A stretch of 64,000 nt of DNA from Lunularia cruciata (GCA_948567375.1 OX419762.1:17862001-17926000), one strand, 5' to 3'; shown: positions 34,101 to 47,629, counted from the stretch's first letter. Translations and numbers: made by a program. Notes: generated from the sequence alone by a model not told the origin.

Positions 34101-36700
34101 TATACAGATCATCAGCAAATAAGCGCTCCAGTATTTTGGAACTCAACGTCTGTTTGCCCACTTCCACAAACCAGACATAATCAAAGTGGGATTGAATGTT
34201 CATGAGGACTTGTTTAGCGAGGGTGGATTTGCCAATGCCGCCCATGCCTACCAACTGCACTGCTAATCGTGACGTGTTACTGGGCTCCAATTGAAGCATG
34301 TGTACTATGGCGGCTACCCGTTCTGGCACATCTATCATCACCACAGGCAGTTGAAGAAAACGCCGCTGGTTTGCAACCTGTTCCTCCTGAGGGACGTCAG
34401 ATAAAATGAAGTTAATGAATCTCAAAAGCTGGTCGATTGGTCGGGTTAAGCTACTGATTCAAGACGCTGATTTAAATCCAGCTGCTGGTTGTGATGTATA
34501 GGAGAAAATGAGAGTAGAAGCCGTTCCAGGAAACAGGGGATCCAAAACCCACTAAGTGCATATGAAGTGCATTTGAAATGCAAGCATGAACGTGTACAAA
34601 TCAAGATGAATTGCCTCTTAGGAAATGGAAAATTAAGTGAAACTAACAATACGAAGTTAAGCGGAAGTAAAGACATAATTGAAACATATCATGAGTAGCA
34701 CCTGCAGAGAACTATCATACACCACATAATAACAAGCAAGACACACCCGGTTAAACAACTGAAATTGAAAGTCGGGGAGGACCATCTAACAGAGAACACA
34801 TCGAGCAAGGAGCAACAGACAAGCTTTCGTTGAGGATGGGTGGAATGGAGCGAAGCGTGAGTGGACTGGATATTACGAGATGAGAGCAGAAGCGGTTCTA
34901 GGAACAGGTGATCCACAACTCATTAAATGCATATGAAAGGTATGCTCCATCCGAGAAGAGTGATATATCCTTAAAGTAGATGAAGTGAACTTATCAAAAC
35001 GAATGTAACCTGAAGCAAAGGCATAATAGCAACTATGTGTACATCTCAGCATGCTCTATGAACACATGAGTCCTCAAACAATAAACACTGCTGGTTGTGA
35101 TATAGGTACCTGAGAGCAGAAGCCGTTCTAGGACGGGTGATCCAGAACTCATTAAATGCATAAGATCGGTAACCAAGATGTACTTTATGCACAATGCTAG
35201 AATAGTGATAAATCCATAAAGTTTAGGTCTATATACGTATATCAAAACTGCTGGTGGTGATATACGTATATAACAGACGGTTTGCATGTAAGCTCTCTGA
35301 TTCTCTCACATATATTGCGTGATGAAATACAGAACCCGTTGTAAACAACCCGGTTCCATAACCACGTCTAACACTATTGACTGTAACTCTCTGACATGGT
35401 AACCCGCTAAAGATAGTCATTCTCGCAACAAATATGCTTATTGTATCTCAACAAATCCAATGAGTGATTCAAATGCATCTCTGGAGATTTGTGCTACAAT
35501 TCAGAGCATACCTCTTCTTTGCAAATGGCTCTCAAAAATTCTTTCAGCCGCAAAAAGCTCGTCGATTTCCGATCCTTAGGTCTGCAGATGCTAAAGTGAT
35601 CTTCTCCAGGAATGACACAGAAATATCCGTCTTTCATACCCTGTCTACCAGATGCTTCCTGTGTCACAAGGGCTGTACTGTCTGTCCTTCCAACCTTCCT
35701 TCTCTTCAACTGTAAACAACAATCATGAAAATCAGCTTCTGCAATCCCGCAGGAAGCGACTTGCAGCGAAACAAACGGTTCACTCGATAACATACTCTCT
35801 GTAGTATGATCTTTATCGTAATGTATAATTGAATAAGTCAGCGTTAGACCTTGGAGAAAAAGACAACATACTCTTCGTTCTAATGATATTTATGCTGGTG
35901 TATCATGTCCGTCAAAGTACAGATATCTGAACATACTAGATCCATTTGGTGTGATTGCCAACTCGTGCTGCACATTACGTGTACGGAACCTCTCTAACTA
36001 TCAAGACAAATAATAAAGCTTCTATGATACTTACGGGAGTTAGAGTTAAGGTCCGCATATCAGTCTCATTGGCTTCAGATACACCAGCTACCTTCCAACC
36101 GTGTGTTCCACATAACGTCTCGAACCTTGCATTCACTCTCCCCGCTTCTGAAGAGAGCAGTTCAAGGTATGCAAACAAGGGGCCCCTTCTTTTTGACTTG
36201 CCTTTCCCTGAAATTGGAGAACCAGAATGGGCCGTGGCGTAGAAGAATGCTCCTCTCAAGTTTCTCAGAAAATGCAAATATGCACACTGATGTACGTCCG
36301 TATGCTTTTCTCTCCCAACAAAGTCGTCTGCTCTCAAGCAAACTTCTTTAAGCACCAAGCCACCAACACAGTGACCTACGAGCACCACCGGACAAGTTTG
36401 ACCCACCATTGCGAGTGAGATCAGTGATGTCACGAGATTCTCTCCGATTGCGTACATATCCATCCGACCTTTCTTCTCACTTTCGATGATGCTTGCATCG
36501 TATGCAACTGCGAGTACACGCGCTTGGGGAAAGGCTTCAGCGAGCAAACTGTTTAAAGAACATGTGGGATCTTCCTCCCGCCTCCAACACCGTAGATATG
36601 CATCCCCGTCATCACTTGAATGGAAACCATGAAATAGTACAATGTCTAAGCTGACAGCACCATTTTTCGGGACGTGAAGTTGGTAAACCTCGTCACACAA
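31126..36700 (-). CDS. Alpha/beta-hydrolase NB-ARC LRR immune receptor (HNL-type NLR)
   Basis: An intracellular immune receptor. Predicted exons, minus strand: 36700-36035, 35796-35512, 34428-33280, 33147-31126; all junctions are phase 0 with GT/AG (acceptor ttcttggcag; donors GTAAGTATC, GTATGC, GTAAAG; last acceptor ctgttttgcag). They give about 1373 residues; a further 5' exon with the start codon is not located. Residues 1-317: SERAC1-like hydrolase, oxyanion HGF about 24, elbow VGHCVGG about 108-114 with Cys where Ser is expected, His about 289 (EDHFSICRP). About 318-700: NB-ARC with P-loop GMGGIGKST, kinase-2 VLMVLDDV, GSRMIVTSR, CDGLPLTL, and HIHAQLRDMG in place of MHD. 701-1373: about 20 LRRs (LPxSxGxLxxLxxL). 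The two stops between 33226 and 33213 fall inside the last intron (132 bases). Confidence 0.85.
34483..35180. repeat. Three diverged tandem modules in an intron of the hydrolase-NLR
   Basis: Modules with gag(a/c)agaagc(c/g)gttc(t/c)agga ... gatccaaaactcattaaatgcat occur at about 34507, 34880 and 35106, two of them preceded by ctgctggttgtgat. They lie in the 1.08-kb intron between the hydrolase and NB-ARC exons. They may be remnants of an exon duplicated in tandem or a simple intronic repeat; no reading frame through them is conserved. Confidence 0.6.
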
Positions 36701-39355
36701 CTGCCAAGAAGACACACACGCACATTTCGAAATAAAATTTTACTGTGCAGGAAAGGAACATAAGAAGAGGTCACTAAGAAATGTACAACGCACGATGTTG
36801 TTCTAGATCTACCCGGCTTTTCAGCATATTTGAGAAATTGGAGCAGAAGCATCTAGCTATGCTATTCAGCATACTTGAGAAATGGGAGCAGAAGCCGTTC
36901 GGAGAAATGGGGGCTCAAGTTATGCTATTCAGCATACTGTGTATTGATGAACATGATATACAAGTTGGATAAGACCATTCCGCAGGTGACCGGTGGAATA
37001 TTGATAACAGACAATCATCGGCAACCAATACAAGTCCAAGTGCTAGATTGGAACAAGAAGGGGAGCAAGCTTTCCCTTGTTCTCGAAACAGAACTAAGTT
37101 CTCGTACATTTTTGGCTCAGGTTGGTCACAAGCTGTGCCAACCTAAGCCACAAAGCCCCCTAATTTTTCTGCACGGAAAGTGGGGCATCTACACTAGTTT
37201 GAAGACTGATGCGGCTCATACAAATGAATCTGAAATACATAGTCATACCCTTGTGCACTCGGTGTACTGCAAGTCCATCGCATGAGTCTTGGCATGTGAG
37301 CTGGATGTCGTCATAGACACCTATGAACCGCCCAATCTCAAGCTTCTGACCAAGACAATCTTATGAAAGCAATCTGTCAATTGCTCTGGGATCGATCATA
37401 CTCACTTATAACTTCCTAGCTAAAGACGAGCCACATTGAATGGAGTTTTTCTTTCTCACAGGATGCATCAAGTTCTCAAATCACTGAGCTGCTGCAGAAA
37501 TGTTACTCAACACACCCCTCACCTCACCTCATATATTGTCAACACTCGCGAAAAACAGACGGATAGAGGGCGAAACCAAGTGGAAAATCACGCTTATTGT
37601 CACTCTGAGGAATGTCCGCAGCCAACAACAGGTCACGAACCTCGCTTTCAAGTATAATTTCCTCGGAGCGTGTTAAGTCCTTTCAGTCCCAACTGATCTG
37701 GTCCAGAATACCAAACTCTACACCGAAGTAAGGCTGTCAAGCGTGTACAGTATTTTCAGTTGAAAGCTCCTGGAAACGTGTTAAGTCCTTTCATCTCATC
37801 TGCTCTGGTCTGAAATGTCAAAGTCTACAACAAACTAGGGAGAGAAAGCATGAAGAGTAGTCCCAGCACACGTAAGATTCCATCATTATCACTTCCAGCA
37901 AGCACGCCCCACAACAAGCGGGACTCCTTTAGTCCTTTCACTCTCATCTGCTGTGGACTGAAATGTCAAACTCTACAATAGGGAGTACAGCATGAACAGT
38001 TGTCCTACTACATGTAGATACGAACAAGCGGGGCCCATATGATAAGGACTTTTGTGGTCGGTGAGAGAAAAGTATCAGTATTTTGTATATGGCGTGTGAA
38101 TGTCAATACAAATATAAAGGTCAGTATTCGGAGGAGTAACTTCTACAATAGTTTATTCCAACTTTACCCACTACTTGTCATATGTGATCATACTTGCGCG
38201 GAAGATCCGGATTGCGTCAGAGCACTATGCCACCACTGCTGATCCACGCTGACACCCTCTTCACATTTGGTAACGTGGTTACAGCGCCCTGTTAGTTCAA
38301 TTTTAACAAAATAGCAGACGGGTAGAAGAAGATCAGAATTCGTACTGTTAGTCAAGGAACCTATTCTATTAATACTGAGCATTCTTCCTGAGTTGAGATG
38401 TAAGAGGGGTTGCTTAATTTCTAATATGTACAATCCAGTTTGGAGAATTGGATGAGGCTCTAGTTGTTTCCTTGTCTGCGCACACAATGTCACACACAAT
38501 GTAACATGGAGGCTTTTCTGCAAGTCCAGAGCTTTGACTGTAAAGTTGCTGTGCTCTGTTAAATATAAAGCACTGAGGCAAGGCCTGCTCGTATCTTAAA
38601 TTTATGATCCCAAATTGATGAGAACCACTGGTAACTAGCAACCTAGTAGTTGGCGTTCTAAAAGTTACTGAAACAAAGTTGACAAAAAAGTTGGTGGAAC
38701 CCAACCCAGATTTTGGTAGCAATCCGCGCTCCACCCTTTGCTGTCCAGGAGCTGAGGAGGCGCATCCCTGCCCATTTCCGCACCCTTACACTGAATGGCT
38801 CAAGTAAGTTACTTCATCCTCGAGGACAAAATTCAAGTTTAGAATCGGCCAGGTGGGGAAACCTCGTACAGAGAATAAGAAATCAGAAGCTTCTTTCTCA
38901 ACATAAAGTCTGCAACTTTGTGGATTGTCGTTGTATTGCATTTCGGAGGACTCGCAACGTCCCAAGCATTGTTTCTGATCAAGACCAATAACAAGTATCA
39001 TCAATAAGACAGACAATCTCCAGCGTTACGCGACAGCTCCAGCTTTCTCAGTTGCCCACCGGTGCAGTAAGCTGTGTCGTTGTGTGTTGAGTGGTAACGA
39101 CGTGCGCCGACCATTCCGGAGGAGCCTTTCTCTCTGTGCCTCTCCAGTTGATTGAAAGATCTCAGCACAGGGAGAGGGAATTCCATATCGTATTCGTTTG
39201 GCATATATTGGTTAATTGGATTTTAATAGTTTTATTTAAATTATTTCTAAATTATGAATATACTAAGATAGATTTCTCATTACGAGTTTATCTATAGGTA
39301 CGTGTATTAATTAAAATGGGTTAATAAATAATAAATGGCGAAAATATTTCCAAGT
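36701..39355. other. Upstream region of the hydrolase-NLR: promoter, missing first exon, repeats
   Basis: The missing start exon and promoter should lie here, but I cannot choose between several short frames. 36820-36945 has tandem repeats of ttcagcatacttgagaaatgggagcagaagc. 37665-38035 has three diverged modules of about 110-130 bases (gtgttaagtcctttca ... ctgaaatgtcaaa-ctctacaa). 37329-37360 matches the sequence just upstream of the LRR pseudogene (20042-20073), consistent with it being part of the NLR 5' region. No other gene is recognised. Confidence 0.5.
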
Positions 39356-41650
39356 GTCTAATCTTTTTCTGGCTTCATTGCATGGAAGCAATGATTAAAC
39401 GATGAAAGTGATCTCTGATTCTAAACTAAAAGACTACTACATATCTTCTAGTATCTTTCTGATATATGTAGTTTTCTACTTAATTTTATCAGCTTGTATT
39501 AATGATGAATGTCGATCCATTTTTTTGAATTTGGATGCCTTTGCACTCTTAAGCACTCCTTAGCTAGCACCATTTCATACATGAACCACATGAGCAAAAT
39601 ACTTCCAAAAAGGTGAATTAACATAATATACATTTCAGTAAGTTTGTTCTATATTTAATAATTTTTCATCTTTGCGATTTTTTTCATCTCCGTATTTCCA
39701 AGGTTTTTATATGTCTAAATTCTCCAACCTTTTTACACATATTCATTGATTATTTTGTGTTTAGTTATTTGTTTGTTCTTTGTTTCTCGCAATGGTCTCC
39801 TCTAGATGGTTCTTATAAATTTAAGCACTCTTAAGGTCATCAAATTTTTAATATATACATTACTATGTTGGTAACTGATTCTTTTATTTTCTTTTATTTT
39901 ATTAAATATACCCATGATAAAAAAAATTAATCTAAAGTTTAGAATATGTTTTTTGGTTTTTTGGTCACGATTTTGGAAATAGCCAAGTCATTATTTGTGT
40001 TTGTGGGGTATGCAAGAAATTATATTTTCTTCTTTTGGCAAGATAACATTACCCAAAAGTTGGAAGACCTAATATCATATCCAAATTAGTTTATAATTAT
40101 GACCTATATAGCCATAATAGAATACTCATGGGGATATATAATGTGTTATTGATAAAGCAGTTAAACCAAGTCCTATAGTTTCATTCTTTAGTCATTTGAA
40201 CTATAATTTTTCACTTACTAATTATCTAAGAAGAACTAGCTTATTGCAAAATTCACCCTCTATCCTCTTTTTCAAGTAGATATGTGTTAAATCAACCAAA
40301 GGTGACTTCTATCTTCTATTTGTTATGGAATTTGAGTTAAATCTTTGTTTATGCTAGAATTTGTTTTAAGTGATCTTATGTTTAGTCCATCGTTTGGCAA
40401 AAATATGCAATTCAAGATTAAATTTCTCATTGGATAAAATGACAACTTAATAATAGATATCCAAACATAAATAAATAACATAAATGGTATGCTATCAATA
40501 ATATTTTATTGATCACATTCACCAAGAGACCAACTTACGATAATACTTGTATACTTATCTATATATATGATAGAAAAACTCCTAAGAAAATATATATGAA
40601 GAGAAATAGTTCAAAGTTCAAACTAAACTCATGGATTCTCAATAATTTGTGCGAAAGTATGTACTTTAAATTATGACGGGAGGAATAAATCCTCGGAATC
40701 TTATTTTATACGAATAGCCAAAGTTAATGTACCTGCTAGGAATGAAACTGGAAGTTTGAAATATAATTCTTATTTTATATGAATAGCCAAAGTTTATGTA
40801 CCTCCTAGGAATGAAACTGGAAGTTTGAAATATAATTCGTGCAAAGCGCAAGAGGAAAGAAATATATTTGTGCTACTATGTTTGTGACCTCTGCAAAAAC
40901 TTCATCCAATTTATTAACTATGCAACGCCTCTTTTGCTTGTTTATTAAGTAAGGAAGGCATTGCAAAAAGTTGAAAGGCTTAATATCATATTCCAAATAG
41001 TTTCAAATTATGATCATAAATAGAATACTTTTATATACAGCCATAATAGAATAATTATATTGATATATCTAATGTGCTATTGATAAAGCAGTTAAACCAA
41101 ATCCTAAAGTTTCATACTTTAGTCATTTGAACTGTACATATTCACTTATTCATTTTCTAAGAAGAACTGGTTTATTCTAACCGTTTTTGCAATTCATAAT
41201 GTATCCTCTTCCTTCAAGTATGTGTTAAATCAACGAAAGGTGACTTCTGTCTTCTACTTGGAGTTGAGCTTAATTTTTGTTCATGCTAGAATTGACAATG
41301 ATAAAAGTGTTTGTCTATATCATATATAAATCATATCATTATGAATTCTGAAGATTGATTCATAATATTCATTCAAAGATTCATAATATCTAAGACATTT
41401 ATTTTTTGAGTGACTTTTTTTTATAGTCCATCTTTTGGCAAAAAGATGCAATTTGAGATTAAATTTATATCGCATAGAATGACAGGTTAATCATAAATAT
41501 CAAAAATATAATGCAATGTTTTGAAAATTATTTTATTGATCACATTCACCAAGAGACCAACTTAAGATAATATTTGTAAAGAAATATGTATCCATATTAC
41601 TTCAATTTAATTGGAAGAATGTAAAGTCACAGTTTTATATATATAACCAA
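39356..41650. repeat. AT-rich repeat R1, copy c, inverted
   Basis: Minus-orientation counterpart of 17050-18540 and 1-1066, in two successive units (about 39360-40690 and 40855-41650). Between them 40699-40767 and 40768-40836 are a 69-base tandem duplication. No coding content. Confidence 0.7.
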
Positions 41651-43219
41651 GCCCTACACATGCAAGATATTTGTTTAAATGGGCATGTCGGTTAACTTAC
41701 GAAATTGGTTGAGATTGTGAATGTTTTTTCCATACATAGGAACTATTCTCTTTCTATTATCTGGTTCGAAGCAAGCTAAAAGTTGGTCAACACACTTTCT
41801 GAAGTTTATGATAAAATATCTACTTCTCTAACATAGTGAAGAAGCTAAAGATCTACTAAGAGTCATGTCGCCAATTTGGATGCCCTCAAGGACATTGGTA
41901 AACGAGGGAACGCAAGTTTTGAAAATTGGATTGAAGAACCAGTGTGGACAACCTGGTCACTATTACTAGAGTCTCGAGTTTAGAGGAAGGTTCATACTAC
42001 TCGAGACGGATTCTCTTCCTTGAGGCAGAACAAAATGGAAAGGAAATGTACATAAACCCTACACTCCTATGACATGCAGGATTCCTTGAGTCAGAGTGAA
42101 ATGGAAGGGAAATGAACATATACAATACACTCTTATGACATGTAAGAAACTTGTTCCCAGGAACATGCTTTGGTTTCAATGGAGACGTACAGTATCTGCT
42201 CAGCGACACCACTCCACAATTCTAATGAGCCTTTCACTTTTATCATTGATATCCATATACCAGAAATATAATGAGTTTCAATGGGGTTTCCCCTTCTCAA
42301 AATTACGCTATGGGTTATGGACTTGGAGACTTGCTTCCCATCGCGCGAGCATTCTTTGGTTCCGGGAAGTTACGCTAGGGGTTATGGGCTTCGAGCGAAA
42401 TCAATTCCTTCCCTCCCTTCTTCCCATCGCGCGAGCATTCTTTGGTCCCGGGAAGAGCAGATTTCCGTAGTCATTCACAAATCCTTTGCTTATGTCTGTT
42501 TTGTCACGTTGAAGTCAGAGTTGAAATGCAGAAATATGAATCGATTGTCCATTTGACTGGCGCCGACTATAGTCGGCAATAGACTAGAAGGATAAGCAAT
42601 TTAGCAGCTATGCCAAGGCTCAATGACCGGTTGCAATTGTCATGGAGAAGGTATTGGGTATTTAATCTGCTTTGAGAATTTTATGAGTTCCTCATTAATT
42701 ATGTCTTCTTTGTCTTATAATTTAAAGTCAGGTGCAGAAATATGACTCAAAGTTTGAAAGAAAAATTATAAATCAATAATCCCCTATGACTCATGGCAAG
42801 TATAGACTAGCAATAGCCCGGGCGGATCAGCATATTTAGCATATTAGGATCTTATAAGTTCCTGATTGGCTATTGCAATAGATATTTTAGATGCTTTCGC
42901 TGTGAGGACGAGGGACCATTGGTAGTAACGGGTTTTTATACTTTAGAGAAATATCTTGAGTGCAATTTTACTTGAGAAAAATCTAATTGACCTGAGCATA
43001 AATTGTATAAAATTGTATGATTTATTAAATATAAGTGAAATCATATTCAGGAAGGTAATGAAGTACCCATTGGAGAAGTAATTTCCGGGAACATAGCTCC
43101 AATTTAATAATTTTATTGGACCACAATATAGACGGCGAGGTAAACCGTGTAAATTGTTGAAATATGTCTCAATGGGGCACGTAGAATTCTAGTACTGCAG
43201 AGAATAGACGCTTGGCAGA
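41651..43219. repeat. Outer part of the right inverted arm; no gene
   Basis: 42180-42930 is the inverted counterpart of 15860-16490. 42300-42460 contains tandemly repeated phrases (cttcccatcgcgcgagcattctttgg at about 42337 and 42420). 41651-42100 and 42930-43219 hold nothing I recognise. Confidence 0.55.
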
Positions 43220-44040
43220 TTAGGAAGGGACTGAAAAGAACGCATGATAGAACGGGGACTCAAACATATATCACTTAATTCCTCGTATATGTTAAGTAAT
43301 ACTTATTTTGACAGAAGTGAAAACATCCGATAGAATCAGATAACATGTTTATCTAGATTTGCAATCGGCAGTTCTACTTCAACATTGCACGGATAGGTTT
43401 TGCTTTGATTTAAACAATTTCTTTGTTAGCCTATGGTTCGGAGGGAGTCCACCCAAGCACTTCAACATTGCACAGATAGGTTTTGCTTTAATTGAAATTA
43501 TTTCTTTGTTTGCTCCCATTTGGAGGGAGGTGACCCAAACATAAACAATATAATTCTCTCCTATGCACTCTTTCCCTCAGGTCTTTGCACGGAAAGCTTC
43601 TCCACTCTCTTAGTAGTTGTGGTTACTCTAGGGGGCTATGAGACAATTATTGTAAGTATTCTAGCATCCTTAGACATTCATCCACATTGGGTGGTGGTCC
43701 AAGTTGATATCACTAATAATTAGAATCCATCTTTTGTCTAGTATTATCCAGTGTTTTTTGCTCAATTATAAATTAGACCCCTATTTGATCCCTTTGTTTG
43801 TACTTTTTATGATATCAAGACACCTTTATTGTATAACCACCATACCGCTACAAGAGAGTTCTTATAGTTGACATCAACCAAGGGGACACGATATAGCATA
43901 TTACACAACTTTATGATAGGTAACAACTACACTCTCATCTTATCTTTTTCCATCCATCTCAGAACATCTTCATTTTCTGTGCCCCTTGGAGGATGTAGTT
44001 AGCACAATGTCTTCTCACACCCTCAACCTAAAGGCTTTGG
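43220..44040 (+). pseudogene. RLE-LINE subfamily 2 RT fragment (copy E)
   Basis: 43601-43720 translates to VTLGGYETI and LDIHPHWVVVQVDITN, the RT box A region (compare copy B VATLGGYEAI ... LDIHPEWVVLQVDVEN). 43760-44040 continues through the counterpart of the QGDPL region (TSTKGTRY). 43220-43600 is upstream coding sequence that recurs at 47630-47945 and contains an 85-base tandem duplication (43374 and 43459). Frames are broken. Plus orientation, more diverged from copies A, B and D than those are from each other. Confidence 0.7.
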
Positions 44041-44860
44041 TTTTATTCCATTTTATCCATGTCCATCTTATTACCTAAGTCTCTGAAGTTGTTCTTTAAT
44101 ATGTTGTGATATTATAAGGTTAATTAAGAAATTATATAATCTTTAAAATTTTGACATATTTAATTTTCTATATTTGAATAGTGAGACTTTTTATCTATTT
44201 TTTCTATATTTGAATATTTTTACTTTCTATGTTCAAAATATTTCATTGGTTAATAATTTTTATAATAGTTATAAAAGTTTGATAATTTTACAAAGCATAA
44301 AACATGCATAGAAGCCTAAACATTCCAGCAAGCAAGTAAATTAAAAGGAAACGTTTCCATTTAAGAAAAGTATTGGAGATATTGTGTTCATTGCGTTCTA
44401 CAAAATTGTCAAGAATTTGATTAAAAATCTATTGATTTCAAAAGTTTAAGATGGTTTTCATATAAGCACACAATATTTAAGAAAAGATATCAATATGCTC
44501 AAAATTTTATAACTAATTTTCCTTGGTTCTTTCTTAGAGAGTCAACTGTGTTTTAATTTCCATAAGGAAACCAAGCTTATTGTAGTCTAATATCTTTGAA
44601 AAGCATACATATATCTACATAAAGATTGCCGTAAGATCGCAAGGACCAATCGACCAACATCATGATCAACATCTGAAGCCAACGAAACGGACAAATACCT
44701 CCGCAGGTAATATATTACAAACATGTTGTAATATGCGCAGTATTCATTCAAAAGGACGGTGGACAGGAAGCGGTCTTCGGAACAGAGGAGAATTACTTTT
44801 CTATTAGACCTACTGACATGATTCGGTTGCTGCTTAGCACGAGGTTCACAAGGGGATTAG
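44041..44860 (-). repeat. Third copy of NLR 3' flank sequence
   Basis: Same orientation as the flank of the intact NLR. 44041-44220 matches 30340-30560 and 44290-44850 matches the reverse complement of 22560-23250, including the segment with ggacaaatacctccgcaggtaata. No LRR sequence accompanies it. Confidence 0.7.
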
Positions 44861-47629
44861 AATGTGTTTGTCTATATATATATCATATCATTATGAATTC
44901 TGAACATTAATATCATAATATGTAAGACATGACCTCTGATATCCACATTAGGCTATTACTTGGCAAATTTGTTCAATTTGGAAAAAAGATGCAAACCAGC
45001 ATCTAAGAAAGCACATTACTAGAACCCAATTTCATGTCTTTTGGAGCACAACAATCCTTGAAGTATAGTGTTTTCAACTTCCCTACAGGTCCTTGTAAAT
45101 ATTACTTCTAGTCATTAGCTTAGCATCATGGTGGTGAAGAGAGAATGGAGTATATGTTGCAGACTCTTAGATTTGCCTCACATACAACTTTTGAGGTGAA
45201 AATTGGCACCATAGCATCTGAAGTTCAGAATTGTGTTTGAGCAGAATATCCAAGTATTGAATCATGACATGATAAAGCAAAAATTATGTTTTACAACCAG
45301 AAATCATGTCAAATGTAGGACTCAACAATTGGCATGTTAGATCCATGCATCTTGTTGTTAGTATCCGAGGTTTTAAGCAAGTCTTATCTTTGTACGGCTT
45401 TCTGATCACCCAATTCTTGTTTTTTTTTTTAGCTTTCAAGGATATTTGTTGTACCAAATCAGGCAGGTCCAACATGATCACAACCTTTAAAAGCTAACAT
45501 ATTGCATATTATTCAAATGAACGCAATGGACAATGTGGTAAGATTTTCAATAGGGCAGAAGTGTAATGTGTTTATAGAAATCTTACTGTGTTTGGACTAG
45601 TTTGTGATTAGATACCCTCATAAACATGACTCTAGATGTCCAAGTGATTGCAAATAAACCTTTGTACTCTAGTTGTTCTTTATTGAGAAGCGCAAGAAAG
45701 AATCATTCAACTCAAGCATGTGAAGATGGGACTTTAGCCTACTCTATTTGGTCATGGTACAATAGGGCAGATTTCTCATACCAACGCTATTAGGGTTTAG
45801 CCCTATATAACCTCTTGTGTCCCATCCTTGATTGGGTCTTCCTATCCTTCTAGTTATTCTATGTAGTTGGACTTTTCCATTCGGTTATGGGTACTATTTT
45901 AATTTTGCTTGGTCCAAGTTTTGATGGGTTTTATGTATGATGACTACTTAAGATGCTATGGCATCACATTCTAACTTTCAGTTTCAGGCCTGTTCAACTG
46001 CAATAGTAGTAGATGCATTTCAATTTATCTTTCAAGTAAATGACAATGTAGGGTTATGGCATAAAAGTATTTGTACTCTTATATTGTTCCCTGAAAGAAA
46101 TCTGAAAATCAAAGGCAAGGTATGTGTAATGGCAAACTTTCTTGGGTATGATCTTTTAAGAATATGAATGCATATTTGGAATATTCAGTTCATAAAACTT
46201 ATTCTTGAATGGTAGTACCTCTTGTTTTAATATTCTATTAAATTCTTATTGAGATGAAAATTTCCAAAAAATGGTTTGCAGCTAAAGAAATTATCAAAAA
46301 ACTATCTCCCATGAATTTCTGTATATTGTTCAAATTCCAATATATGGGGTGTTTGAATCCTTCCTCAAGGGAAGTTTCAATTCTTACTTTATCTTACTTT
46401 CTCAGTATAATTTAGATGAAACTAATATCAAAATGATTTTTTAAGATTGGGAAGCACCAAAAGCACACTTCAAAAATAAGATAGCATTATTAGCTGATTT
46501 TGAAAATATGATGCCTATAAAACATTTCTTCTCATTTCATATTTTATCTTAAATTAATATTTTCTTTTCTTTTCTTTTCTTTCTTAGTAATATGACTTCT
46601 CTAAGAGATAAATTTTTCAATCTTATTTTTATCTTACACTTAATATGTTTCTCAAAAGAGTCTAAATGAAACTAATTGATCAAACATGATCTCTTTTTAT
46701 TTTTTGTGTTGCAAGGATATATAAGAATTTTCAAGTGGGAAGCACCAACACAAAAATCACAATTTAATAATATTGTCCATAGCATTTTATGCTGATGTTG
46801 AAGATGTGATGCCTTAAAAAAAGGTCTTATTTCTATATTTTATTACCTTTTCTAAATTTTCCTATAAATTTTCTCCTAAAATATGCAATTTTCTTGGTAT
46901 TGTCAACATCTAGAACTGTAAGTCCACTAACTCTTGTTTTAAACTCTTCCACTCCCTCCCTTACTTCCCAACTCTCCTTCTCTGAGGGTCATGAAAGATG
47001 TTGAATCACACAAAGTTATGAATGATAATAGAAGTAGACTGATGATAGCAGCATCTTTCTTATGACATCAGTAGTTTTAAAATTGTCTTCTAGCACTAGC
47101 ATATGTGGTAAACAAGGTAATGTAATTTACAACTTTAAAATAACATCTACAATAGAAATTTCACTTAAAGATTAGTACAGGTAGAAGACTAAATGCTGCT
47201 CCAAATTTATCAGTAATAATTTGATCTATATTTAATTGTGACTAGTTTATAATTGGTTGTTATTGAATAGGTATAAGTACAACGTTGTTGATGAATTTAT
47301 GAATGTGGAAGAGACCATGGTAGATGCATAGTAGATGTTTACATGATAGATGTTTTATGGAGATAAGGATCACGTCTGGCAAGATAATTAAGCCACGTTA
47401 AGAAGACCCACTAATATATTTAATCCAAGGACATTTAACACATATTTAACATTTATCAATGCATAAATCATTTGGTCTCATAAAGCTTCAATACAATGAA
47501 GGTTGGTGAGAGCAAAGGTCAATATTGTACTTCCTAACTATATATTCAAGTTCTTGAATCATTTGAATTTGAAGCTAACAAGAAGATTATGATTATAGTT
47601 TGATGTAAAACTGCTCAAATTCTCATAGA
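44861..47629. other. AT-rich intergenic, with an RLE-LINE 3' tail at 45741-45890
   Basis: 45741-45890 matches the plus-orientation RLE-LINE 3' end (gggcagatttctcata ... gggtttagccc ... ttgggtcttcctatcctt). 44861-44930 resembles one edge of R1 (41310-41400). The rest shows no gene, no RNA gene and no clear repeat; 46560-46585 is a small TTTTC run. Confidence 0.55.

Noticed and set aside
36781-36972. Small plus-strand frame with repeated FSILEKWEQK
   Set aside because: Produced by a short tandem repeat upstream of the NLR; no homology seen.
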